A stretch of 29,424 nt of DNA from a virus. A program made the position numbers and the translations under genes. How positions within the stretch are numbered: the stretch's first letter is position 1; each line of letters starts with the position of its first letter. The notes beneath the pieces are model-generated. The model saw nothing but the letters and a program-made list of their open reading frames with translations. It had not been told where the DNA came from and did no database searches. Where the stretch lies: positions 1 through 29,424 of the IMG/VR virus record IMGVR_UViG_3300025138_000230, one strand, 5' to 3'. Of the stretch, positions 9,319 through 16,639 are shown piece by piece.

Positions 9319-9907
9319 TTAGTGATGGGTTTGAATTATTTCCAGTATACAATCTTTCTTGTGTAATACCAACCTTATCAGCAGGTACGTAATGTGTTTC
9401 AACTATAATTGAAACTGAAGTACCAAAGTTTTCTAAGCCTGGGTTTTGTAATTGAGGTGAGTTAGGATAATCTGGGTTTTTACCCATAAAATACTGATTA
9501 GCATTTACATTATCTACTTCATAATATCCTTCATTATATAAAATTATATCTCCAACTTCAGGAACTAAATCAGCTCCGTATTGATAGTTTGTAGGTGCAA
9601 AATCTAAATTAAATTCTTCCATTTTTCCTAATAAATCATCTCTTAAAAATTTAAAGGTAGCACCCCAAGTAAAGTCAGTACCTAAATCTGTTTCAGGAAA
9701 TTCTTCATTTAATCTTTCAATAAGACAATTTAGTAAAACAGGACCCATGTAGAATTTTTCCTCTGCTGCTTCTCCATATATGTTTACTTTAGTTTCTTCT
9801 AACTTAAACTTATAAAAAGAACATTGCTGAGTAATGATATCCGCCATTAACTCTCTATTTAGGTGCCTAAATAAACTTATGTCTCTTGCTCCTCCAAATA
9901 ATGCCAT
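9311..9907 (-). CDS. 14: Neck protein, T4 gp14-like
   Basis: This 198-aa protein lies between gp13 and gp15, the T4 position of gp14, the head-completion and neck protein that forms a connector ring below the portal. Near residues 40-55 it has G-E-A-A-E-E-K-F, resembling the G-E-D-x-x-x-x-F motif of gp14. Further on it has D-L-V-P-E-V-G-D-I-I-L-Y followed by Y-Y-E-V-D-N-V, a short beta pattern usual in neck and connector proteins. Length is somewhat below T4 gp14 (256 aa). The ATG follows the gp13 stop by 1 nt, and its own end overlaps gp15, so the three are probably translationally coupled. Synteny supports the call more strongly than sequence identity. Confidence 0.75.
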   Translation of the reverse strand: MALFGGARDISLFRHLNRELMADIITQQCSFYKFKLEETKVNIYGEAAEEKFYMGPVLLNCLIERLNEEFPETDLGTDFTWGATFKFLRDDLLGKMEEFNLDFAPTNYQYGADLVPEVGDIILYNEGYYEVDNVNANQYFMGKNPDYPNSPQLQNPGLENFGTSVSIIVETHYVPADKVGITQERLYTGNNSNPSLNG

Positions 9908-9908
9908 A

Positions 9909-11072
9909 TTATCCTATATAAATTGGAAATGGAACCTTGCCTAATTCTTTTTCAATAAAATCGCTTTCGGCTGTTCTTCTTTCTAGTAATTTTTCTCTTG
10001 ATGTTTCTCCTAAATAAGCTCTTAATCTATCAATTAATCTTTCTTTTTCACCAGTTGCGGCTGTAATTAAATCATTTGCATTTAATGTAACATTGTCTCC
10101 AGGAATAGGGACTACTTGATATTTACCTCTAACATACCCTAACATTTCTTTACATAAAGCTAAAGCATATTCAAATATCCAACTTCTACCAACTGAGTTG
10201 ATGTCATCGTAATTTGGATTTTTATAAGGTACATCATATATGTTAGTAATAGTACTACTTCCCCCTACTACAAAGGATGCTGAAGATCTTTCTGAGTCAA
10301 GAATGTATTCAAAGTATAATTTTGGAACATTCCCATCTGGTATTGGGAAAATTCTTAAATTATTGTTATGCATTTCAAAAGAATAATTTGCTCTTCTGAT
10401 CATGTCATTAAATTCTATTTGTTGGATAACTTGTAAATCATAATTAATAGGCATTAACATGAAATTTACACCAGCAGGAGAAAACCCATCCCAACCAAAA
10501 GTATCCATCATATCCATAGTACCCATCCCTGCTCCTACATAAGGATCAAAAAATCTTAACATTGCAGGTGGAGCTTCATAAAAAACTCTCATAATTTCTA
10601 TATCATGATCCTTATAATGTGGGATAGTATCCTTTGCCCATTCTTCTAAATTATAATCTTGTACTGATTTTGTTAAATTAATATGACCTGTGTGCCAGTC
10701 AACATTACCACCAGTACCAGCTTCAACTCCATATTGTTCTGACATTTGAATTATTCTTCCTAGATTTGGGACAACAATTGAATTTTCAATGTCCATAGTA
10801 GAAGCATCTGCCCCTTCTAAAGTTAAATAATTATCTCTAATTTTAAACCCGTACAATTCATTAGCATATATTGTTACTGCTTCTTCAAAAGCAGCATAAA
10901 AATTTAAATCTTGAAGTTCAACATCCACAATAGGATATCCTAATCTTCTTGCTGCAAAAGTTGAAAATTTATCTGCGTCTATTTGAAATTCAGGGTCATT
11001 ATCATAAAACCCAAAAGGTGTATCTCCTGGGTGGAATGAACTAGATCCGGGCCATATTGGTATGTTTGCCAT
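9909..11072 (-). CDS. 13: Neck protein, T4 gp13-like
   Basis: This 387-aa protein contains, around residues 44-75, L-G-Y-P-I-V-D-V-E-L followed by F-Y-A-A-F-E-E-A-V-T. This is the characteristic early motif of gp13 neck proteins in T4-like phages, including marine ones. Later come Y-F-E-Y-I-L-D and an R-S-W-I-F-E-Y-A-L-A-L-C-K-E-M-L-G helix, also typical of the family. In T4, gp13 (309 aa) joins gp14 in the neck that seals the packaged head and accepts the tail. This version is longer, mainly through a central Met/Gly-rich loop (G-M-G-T-M-D-M-M-D). It starts 11 nt after the preceding 437-aa gene, with an A-rich leader (ATAAATAAAAAACT). Confidence 0.82.
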   Translation of the reverse strand: MANIPIWPGSSSFHPGDTPFGFYDNDPEFQIDADKFSTFAARRLGYPIVDVELQDLNFYAAFEEAVTIYANELYGFKIRDNYLTLEGADASTMDIENSIVVPNLGRIIQMSEQYGVEAGTGGNVDWHTGHINLTKSVQDYNLEEWAKDTIPHYKDHDIEIMRVFYEAPPAMLRFFDPYVGAGMGTMDMMDTFGWDGFSPAGVNFMLMPINYDLQVIQQIEFNDMIRRANYSFEMHNNNLRIFPIPDGNVPKLYFEYILDSERSSASFVVGGSSTITNIYDVPYKNPNYDDINSVGRSWIFEYALALCKEMLGYVRGKYQVVPIPGDNVTLNANDLITAATGEKERLIDRLRAYLGETSREKLLERRTAESDFIEKELGKVPFPIYIG

Positions 11073-11082
11073 AGTTTTTTAT

Positions 11083-12396
11083 TTATGCGTTATCTGAGTT
11101 AACAACTACGTATTCAACATCCATTCTTTCTGTTTCAGCATACACAGAAACAAATTCTATATCTTGCTCAAAGAAGCCGTTAAATGTACTTCCTGTAACT
11201 TGAGGGCTTGAAAACATTAAAGATGATGTAGGTAATACATCCATCGTCCAATAACTTCTTGCTCCATTTTCTGTAAAATCATTTAATGTTAAAGTAAATA
11301 CTGCATCTGTTGAATTACCAATTTCAGTACCATTTACTGTAATTGTTTCTCCTACTTCATACCCACTTCCGCCTGCTGCTATTTTTGCTTGAAATACGTT
11401 TGTGTTTATATTACTACTAGTTAAGGCTAACATAGATGCTGCAGATGAATTAGCAACATCATCTGATATTAATGTATTAGTATAATCTGAACTTACTACT
11501 CCAAACCCTACATTAGTTAATTGATCTTGAGATATTGTAATTGTTTGATTTTCTAAATATCCTGTTCCTATATTTACTGGTTTTACTACTGTAATTACAC
11601 CACCATCTGACTTTACACTAACGGTACCACCTTGGCCTGTAGCTGTATAAACTGCTATTTCTCTTGTTATATTATTTGTTACATTAGGAATTAAACCGTT
11701 ATTAGTAAAAGGGAAATTTGTTACTAATTGTCCCGTTCCTAAATCTCCGCTTGCAATTGTTAATGAATCTCCTACTACATATCCTCTTCCAGGATTTAAT
11801 ACCATTACAGTTGACAATGTTGGTGTAGATGGATTTGCTCCTGTAACTACTGCTTGAGCTGTTGCTCCAGTACCGCTGCCTCCTACTAAATTTACATTAT
11901 ATGTCCCAGTAGCACAATCAGTAGGAGCTGTGTTTATTCCTAAACTTTGACTCATTACTAAAGATGATGAAACCACAACATCTAATGTCATTCCACTACC
12001 ACTAATACTTGATGTAGTTGGTACACCTGCGTATAACCCAATTACACCCCCAACACCACCGCTTGTATAAGATGAAGTTAAATCCGTACCTATAACGCCT
12101 ATCCCATCAGGTGACTTTGATGATGTAAAAGAAACTGCTAATGAAGATGTTGTGTCTAAATTAGTAATCCTAGCATATTTCATACTACTTGATGGAAAAG
12201 TTCCTGCTGAAGGTCTTACCCCATTGACATTAAATAAATCAATTGGAGTTTGAGCTGGTATTGTAACTATTCTTCTATCTACATTAGTAATATTCCCTAA
12301 TGTAAAAAAAGTTTCATTTGTAGTTTTAATACCCTTAACTACGTGTTCCTCCTTTATTTTAATTTGAAATGCTGATGGAGTAAGTATTGATGCCAT
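11083..12396 (-). CDS. Beta-rich virion protein in the position of T4 fibritin (437 aa)
   Basis: I do not recognise the family. The protein is Ser/Thr/Gly/Val-rich and low in charge, with at least three copies of a short motif ending in G-x-G-Y-x-x-G-x-x-x-T-I: G-R-G-Y-V-V-G-D-S-L-T-I near residue 204, G-T-G-Y-L-E-N-Q-T-I-T-I near 275, and G-S-G-Y-E-V-G-E-T-I-T-V near 345. Each is preceded by a Gly/Ala/Thr-rich strand (for example G-T-G-A-T-A-Q-A-V-V). Such beta modules occur in structural proteins of marine T4-like phages. It is the first gene after a terminator and sits directly upstream of gp13, where T4 has wac (fibritin whiskers). It could be a whisker, head-decoration or neck-fibre protein, but there is no fibritin-like coiled coil, so I name no function. 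Confidence 0.6.
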   Translation of the reverse strand: MASILTPSAFQIKIKEEHVVKGIKTTNETFFTLGNITNVDRRIVTIPAQTPIDLFNVNGVRPSAGTFPSSSMKYARITNLDTTSSLAVSFTSSKSPDGIGVIGTDLTSSYTSGGVGGVIGLYAGVPTTSSISGSGMTLDVVVSSSLVMSQSLGINTAPTDCATGTYNVNLVGGSGTGATAQAVVTGANPSTPTLSTVMVLNPGRGYVVGDSLTIASGDLGTGQLVTNFPFTNNGLIPNVTNNITREIAVYTATGQGGTVSVKSDGGVITVVKPVNIGTGYLENQTITISQDQLTNVGFGVVSSDYTNTLISDDVANSSAASMLALTSSNINTNVFQAKIAAGGSGYEVGETITVNGTEIGNSTDAVFTLTLNDFTENGARSYWTMDVLPTSSLMFSSPQVTGSTFNGFFEQDIEFVSVYAETERMDVEYVVVNSDNA

Positions 12397-12408
12397 AATT
12401 ATTTTTGT

Positions 12409-12416
12409 TATAAATA
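12409..12416 (-). promoter_or_regulatory. ATATTTATAA-family element before the 437-aa gene
   Basis: The minus strand reads TATATATTTATAACAAAAATAATT and then ATG (start at 12396). The element lies directly downstream of the PhoH terminator, so it is well placed to restart transcription for the neck genes. Promoter function is inferred. Confidence 0.42.
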
Positions 12417-12422
12417 TATAAA

Positions 12423-12451
12423 AAAAGAGGCTTAATTGCTAAGCCCCTTTT
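12423..12451 (-). terminator. Rho-independent terminator after phoH
   Basis: The plus strand aaaagaggctta-attgc-taagccccttt forms a stem of 12 positions with one mismatch (A-C) around a 5-nt loop. In the minus-strand transcript the stem is followed by a U run. It lies 13 nt after the phoH stop and separates the enzyme cassette from the neck and tail genes. The stem is nearly symmetric and could act in both directions. Confidence 0.8.
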
Positions 12452-12463
12452 AAATTTTTAGGA

Positions 12464-13198
12464 CTATCGCCTAGCTTTTCCGCTAGTGCCGGAGGTCCCT
12501 TTAATAATCCCTTTATTTTCAGCTTCTTCATAAATTTCAATCAAATTATCCACAATTGGATCCCTGTGATTTTGAATTAAAGTAATAGAACACATATTTT
12601 TCACTTTACGGGCTGCTGAATATAAAAATCTAAAACCAGATTCTCGTTTTGATTTTAAGTCTACTTGGTGATCATCACCACAAATAATCATTTTTGATCT
12701 TAATCCTATTCGGGTTGAAATCATTTCCATTTGTTCATGAGTAACATTCTGAGCTTCATCTACAACAATACAAGAATCTAAAAATGTTCTTCCTCTCATA
12801 AATGCTAAAGGAACTATTTCTATTTTACCATCCTCAATTAATTTTTCTACTTTTACTTTATCATATAAAGCATACATATTTTGGTAAATAGGTTGAATCC
12901 AAGGATCCATTTTTTCTCTTAAGTCTCCAGGTAAAAATCCTATTTCTTCTTTTGAAACTGTTGGTCTGGTAATTATTATTTTTGAATAGTGTCTTCGTAT
13001 AAGACCATCCAAAGCAACTTGACATGCTAGAAGTGTTTTTCCTGATCCTGCTCTTCCGGCTAACAAAGTTAATGTATTATCTAATATTTTTTGTTTGGCT
13101 TCTTTTTGTTCCTCATTTAAACTTATTTTGAATTTTATTGGGTTCTTCACAGTTCTTTGTTTTCTGTGTACTTCGTCTGTGTGGGGTTTTGAAGGCAT
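12464..13198 (-). CDS. phoH: PhoH-like P-loop ATPase
   Basis: This 244-aa protein has a clear PhoH-family ATPase core: Walker A G-R-A-G-S-G-K-T at residues 48-55, then I-I-I-T-R-P-T-V-S and the family motif G-F-L-P-G-D-L-R-E-K-M, Walker B C-I-V-V-D-E-A-Q-N, and C-G-D-D-H-Q-V-D further on. PhoH is widespread in marine phages, sometimes linked to phosphate stress, and related proteins are RNA-associated ATPases; its phage role is unsettled. The ATG at 13198 overlaps the preceding decarboxylase gene by 52 bp. A GTG at 13150 would instead overlap that gene's TGA by 4 bp (GTGA) and still leave the ATPase core intact. I keep the ATG because an A-rich tract (TCAAAAATG) precedes it. A terminator follows immediately. 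Confidence 0.92.
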   Translation of the reverse strand: MPSKPHTDEVHRKQRTVKNPIKFKISLNEEQKEAKQKILDNTLTLLAGRAGSGKTLLACQVALDGLIRRHYSKIIITRPTVSKEEIGFLPGDLREKMDPWIQPIYQNMYALYDKVKVEKLIEDGKIEIVPLAFMRGRTFLDSCIVVDEAQNVTHEQMEMISTRIGLRSKMIICGDDHQVDLKSKRESGFRFLYSAARKVKNMCSITLIQNHRDPIVDNLIEIYEEAENKGIIKGTSGTSGKARR

Positions 13199-13914
13199 TT
13201 TTGAGTGTGGTTTATTTTAATTAATTTATCAAGACCAGCATTTATATGCATTGTATTATCTAATACAGTCTCAAATTCATATCTAGAATCTAAAGGTAGA
13301 ACTAAATCTACTTGGGAGCCCCACCTAATTAAGCTGAATCTTTCGTTTTGAACACAAAGATCCCCTTGTTGTTTAAAAGGGGCTATTACATTTACATCTT
13401 CATCGGCAATTTGTATTAAATGGTATGTGTAATCTAAAGAAGGCACATACACTTGGTTAGACATCCTTTCATTGTATTTTAAATATGCCATATTGTTAGG
13501 ATTAATTACTTTATTTAATATATCCTTTTCTACCGCTAGCATAGGTTGATTAGTAGATTCAATAGGCTCTAAACGTTTATATTTAAGTACACCCCCATAA
13601 GGGATTCTATTAATATGTACATCATAAAATGACATAAATATTCCAATAACTAAAGAAGGTTGATTGTAATCACGATCCCCCATCACATCTTGAAGTGTGT
13701 AATCAACACCTTTTATTTCTAAAACCTGATCCCCAGGTTGGACTACTTTTTGATATAAAATAGTTCCATCTGCGGGGCTATAAAAATGGTTATAATCTAT
13801 ATATGTTGGTCTTAATGGGTCTCTAAAGAAAAAATTATTACTTAACTCTCCTACAGATTTTTTAGATAATTCTGCAACTTCTCCATTTAACCAGTCTTCA
13901 AGTTTTTCAGCCAT
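13147..13914 (-). CDS. psd: Phosphatidylserine decarboxylase-like pyruvoyl enzyme
   Basis: This 255-aa protein has the family landmarks in order. F-Y-S-P-A-D-G-T lies at 44-51, with Asp49 matching the Asp that drives self-cleavage. S-F-Y-D-V-H-I-N-R-I-P lies at 95-105, with His100 as the conserved active-site His. R-F-S-L-I-R-W-G-S-Q-V-D-L lies at 192-204, where Gly199-Ser200 is the predicted self-cleavage site giving a pyruvoyl-capped chain from residue 200. The site reads GSQ rather than the GST of the E. coli enzyme; the short bacterial and archaeal types have a similar R-F-G-S-R-V-D. Known members convert phosphatidylserine to phosphatidylethanolamine and carbon dioxide at the membrane. 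No transmembrane helix is evident. It is coupled to the upstream gene through TAATG (1-nt overlap) and to phoH by overlap. The actual substrate in this phage is unknown. Confidence 0.85.
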   Translation of the reverse strand: MAEKLEDWLNGEVAELSKKSVGELSNNFFFRDPLRPTYIDYNHFYSPADGTILYQKVVQPGDQVLEIKGVDYTLQDVMGDRDYNQPSLVIGIFMSFYDVHINRIPYGGVLKYKRLEPIESTNQPMLAVEKDILNKVINPNNMAYLKYNERMSNQVYVPSLDYTYHLIQIADEDVNVIAPFKQQGDLCVQNERFSLIRWGSQVDLVLPLDSRYEFETVLDNTMHINAGLDKLIKINHTQKCLQNPTQTKYTENKEL

Positions 13915-14828
13915 TAAAGGAGTGATTTAAAGTGATCAACTCTATTTAAATGCATTACCATGCAACTTAACATAGCTCCAGATTTCATATATTCAGATAA
14001 ATTAAATATAACAGGTTCCATCCCTTCATCAGAACATATTTTTTCTAATGATTCAATTTTGTGTTTTTCACCACCATAAAATTCATCTGATTTTTTTAAT
14101 TCTGAGATATTTGATGCACATAATATCATGTTTCCTAGTCTAACAGAATTGGCCATTCCATAAGTTGAATCATCAGCACTTATGTCTATAATATTTGTAT
14201 ATTTGCTTATTTGCGCTAACTCCGTCTTATCATATAGCTCCGTACAAACCATAGTTGAGCGTGTATTTAACGGGAAGATACTGCAATCTAAATGGTACAT
14301 ATATTCGTCAACCATTTTAACTTTGATTACTTTCATATCAAAGTTTTCTTCCATCCAGTGATAAGTTTTAATGTCTGATCTTATATCATATCCTCCAATA
14401 TAAACATTATCTTTTAGATATTTTATATCTGCTTCTCCTTCCCATTTATGGGGAGAAATGTGTGTTTTATAACCCATTTGATTAAAGAATTTTTCACCAA
14501 CATACTCTTCACCCTGTCTTGGAGGTGAAGTATAATTTGATAGTAAAATATGATTTTCATCTTTGATGTGGGGTAATTGTAATCCTAAATTAGCAACATA
14601 TATTAAATCTTGAAAATTACCTTCTGCAGGCAATAAATGTACTAATGATTGACCAGCCATAAAATTATACAAATCCATAAATTGTTTGTATGCTTTAGGT
14701 CTATTTATAGCTAACTCTTTATCAGACATTTCTTTCATCCAAACATTATTCGGGTCATTTGTTGAGAAAGTATGTGGGAAATTCATTACATAACTTTGAA
14801 TCGGTAACTGTGAAGGGGTTTCTTTCAT
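13914..14828 (-). CDS. Guanidino-group-modifying enzyme (DDAH / arginine deiminase / amidinotransferase superfamily)
   Basis: This 304-aa protein carries the catalytic set of the pentein-fold guanidine enzymes. Q-D-L-I-Y-V-A-N-L-G lies at 73-82, the substrate-binding strand often seen as PD-VFVAN-G. W-E-G-E-A-D lies at 129-134, equivalent to EGGD, followed by Y-I-G-G. Y-H-L-D-C-S-I-F lies at 178-185, with His179 and Asp181 matching the HLD of arginine deiminase. S-G-A-M-L-S-C-M lies at 283-290, with Cys289 as the likely nucleophile. Family members hydrolyse or transfer the guanidino group of arginine, agmatine or methylated arginines. It is the first gene after the capsid terminator, with a 29-nt leader behind an ATATTTATA element, and its TAA overlaps the next ATG. 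The sequence does not tell deiminase from dimethylargininase or amidinotransferase. I would call it an auxiliary metabolic gene. Confidence 0.8.
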   Translation of the reverse strand: MKETPSQLPIQSYVMNFPHTFSTNDPNNVWMKEMSDKELAINRPKAYKQFMDLYNFMAGQSLVHLLPAEGNFQDLIYVANLGLQLPHIKDENHILLSNYTSPPRQGEEYVGEKFFNQMGYKTHISPHKWEGEADIKYLKDNVYIGGYDIRSDIKTYHWMEENFDMKVIKVKMVDEYMYHLDCSIFPLNTRSTMVCTELYDKTELAQISKYTNIIDISADDSTYGMANSVRLGNMILCASNISELKKSDEFYGGEKHKIESLEKICSDEGMEPVIFNLSEYMKSGAMLSCMVMHLNRVDHFKSLL

Positions 14829-14857
14829 TTTAAAAACTATTTTAATTAATATTCAGG

Positions 14858-14865
14858 TATAAATA
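14858..14865 (-). promoter_or_regulatory. ATATTTATA element before the DDAH-like gene
   Basis: The minus strand reads GTTAGTATATTTATACCTG, 29 nt before the ATG at 14828 and just downstream of the capsid terminator. It is the natural place for the promoter of the three-gene cassette. The element matches those before other genes except that C replaces A after TTTATA. Function is inferred. Confidence 0.4.
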
Positions 14866-14875
14866 TACTAACTAC

Positions 14876-14896
14876 CTACTAGGTACACACTAGTAG
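14876..14896 (-). promoter_or_regulatory. Perfect 7-bp inverted repeat between terminator and cassette promoter
   Basis: The arms ctactag (14876-14882) and ctagtag (14890-14896) are perfectly complementary around a 7-nt loop. They lie between the capsid terminator and the putative cassette promoter. It could be an operator, a second transcript hairpin or part of the terminator. No U run follows it on the minus strand, so it is not itself a standard terminator. Confidence 0.35.
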
Positions 14897-14905
14897 AAAA
14901 AAAAA

Positions 14906-14925
14906 AGCCCCGCTAATGCGGGGCT
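14906..14925 (-). terminator. Strong Rho-independent terminator after the major capsid gene
   Basis: agccccgc and gcggggct form a perfect 8-bp, GC-rich stem with a taat loop. In the minus-strand transcript it is followed by about ten U residues. It lies 25 nt after the gp23 stop, the most convincing terminator in the window, and closes the highly expressed capsid transcript. Confidence 0.95.
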
Positions 14926-14949
14926 CTTAATTTATTTATAATCTATTGA

Positions 14950-16593
14950 TTATAGAGTATTTAAACCTTCTACGAAGATCTTACCATAAAATTCTGGTCT
15001 TACGACTTTCTTAGCGTAACGAGTTAATAGACCTTTTCTTGGAGTAAAGGTATTTGGATCGTATACTAATGGAGTCATGATTAACGGAATGTATGGAGCA
15101 AATACAGCACCTGCTTCTAAGAATTGTCCACCTCTAAAGCCCATTAAAATGGTATTTTCAGTCATGTATGGATTCTTATAAACTGTGTATCTTGAATTGA
15201 TAGTACCTGCTTTTTGTACACCAAATGCGTAGCTCATTTTAGCAGCATCACCATCAGAAGTACTAGCAAATCCTGGAATAGATTCGATAATTGTAGCTAC
15301 TGTTGGAGAACATACCATAAAATTAGCTCCACCTCTTAGAGTTTTCTGGTGAATGATATTACTCAATTTCTGAACTTTAGTTCCTAAAGTTTGGAACCAT
15401 TGTCCTTGTGAGTTGTAGAAACCTAAATCAGGATTCAAAACACCTGTTGAAGCTAATGCTAAGTTATTCTGTGCACTCCAGTACTCAGTACCAGCAGCAG
15501 CAGATTCGATCAACATATCAAGAATTTCTAAATCAATTTCTAATGAGATATACTCACTCATAATTGAAGTTAATTCAGCTTCAGCATCCAAAGAATGGTA
15601 AGCGTTAAGATCTTGAGCAAACTCAGGAGTCCAAACAGCTTTCAATTTACGAGTCTTAGCAACAATTGCTTCCGACTGCATTTGAATATTGATTTCTGGA
15701 ATTGAAATTGGAGTGTTGTCAGCATTTAATGCGTTATTACCATCTTCAAAATCACCTCTTTGAGCGTCATTTGTTTGTAGTAAATACTCAACTTTTAATG
15801 TACCTGCTTCAACAACATCTTTACCTACAAAGAATTCAAGATCTGTACCGTTAGTCGCAATTTTTGTAAATTGAGGATATTGTACTGCAGTAGTTGGTAA
15901 ATCAGCAGCTGAACCTGATAGATAGAAACCTCTTACAGCTCTAGTATCATAATCAGGTAATGATGTTAATGGAATAGTTAATTTTACAATATCACCAGCA
16001 GCTGCAGAAGCAGAAACTGAAGAATCAGCTTGTAAATCACTATACCAATCATTAACACCTAAAGATGCAGAAGCTACAGTATAAGCAGCAGACTGAGTGT
16101 TGTTAATTGAATATCCAAATCTACCAGCACCGTAAAGACCACCTGTAGCACCATTACCAAATGGTAAGTTACCATCAACATCGCCATAAAGTGATCCACC
16201 TTGTGCGAATGGTTGTTTAGCAGTTCCGTATTGGAAATCTAAATAAAATACTAGACCAGAAGGTAAATTCATTGGTTGAACCGAAACGAATTCTTTCGCT
16301 GCGATTTGACCGAATACCTTTCTTACTAGTGGTAAAGCTACACCTGCCCATTGTGCTCCTGTTCCAGGAGTGAATGTACCTGCTCCAGGAACTGGACCAC
16401 CGGTGTTACTTTCTTCCATAACTAATTGCTTAGCTTGGTTTTCAAGGATCATAGACATATTGTTTTTCTCAGTTTCGTTTCCGATACCTTCTAACAAGCC
16501 TGTCTTGTTCCATTTGTTGGCTAATCTTGCAGCATCACTTTGTAGTGACTTGTAAGGATTAGCGCTTTCTAAAAGAGAATTTAATTGACTCAT
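14950..16593 (-). CDS. 23: Major capsid protein, T4 gp23-like
   Basis: This 547-aa protein is close in length to T4 gp23 (521 aa). It lies after scaffold gp22 and before a strong terminator. The N-terminal 60 residues are a polar helical segment ending L-V-M-E-E-S-N-T-G-G, where T4 gp23 has its prohead-protease site; cleavage after Glu60 or Glu61 is likely and would release the scaffold-binding peptide. Next comes W-A-G-V-A-L-P-L-V-R-K-V-F then F-V-S-V-Q-P-M-N-L-P-S-G-L-V-F-Y-L-D, a hallmark of gp23 proteins of T4-like phages, and C-terminal K-G-L-L-T-R-Y-A-K-K-V-V-R-P. About 900 copies make the T4 head shell; the copy number here depends on head size. The start has an A-rich leader (CGTAAAAAATG). 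Confidence 0.95.
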   Translation of the reverse strand: MSQLNSLLESANPYKSLQSDAARLANKWNKTGLLEGIGNETEKNNMSMILENQAKQLVMEESNTGGPVPGAGTFTPGTGAQWAGVALPLVRKVFGQIAAKEFVSVQPMNLPSGLVFYLDFQYGTAKQPFAQGGSLYGDVDGNLPFGNGATGGLYGAGRFGYSINNTQSAAYTVASASLGVNDWYSDLQADSSVSASAAAGDIVKLTIPLTSLPDYDTRAVRGFYLSGSAADLPTTAVQYPQFTKIATNGTDLEFFVGKDVVEAGTLKVEYLLQTNDAQRGDFEDGNNALNADNTPISIPEINIQMQSEAIVAKTRKLKAVWTPEFAQDLNAYHSLDAEAELTSIMSEYISLEIDLEILDMLIESAAAGTEYWSAQNNLALASTGVLNPDLGFYNSQGQWFQTLGTKVQKLSNIIHQKTLRGGANFMVCSPTVATIIESIPGFASTSDGDAAKMSYAFGVQKAGTINSRYTVYKNPYMTENTILMGFRGGQFLEAGAVFAPYIPLIMTPLVYDPNTFTPRKGLLTRYAKKVVRPEFYGKIFVEGLNTL

Positions 16594-16639
16594 TTTTTAC
16601 GTTTTTAAATTTAATAATTAATTGTTTTGTTTTACTTAA

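Noticed and set aside
13147-13198. Frameshift or fusion between the decarboxylase and PhoH genes
   Set aside because: The 52-bp overlap is in different frames with a clean stop for the first gene and a usable ATG (or a GTG at 13150) for the second; both proteins are complete, so normal gene overlap explains it.
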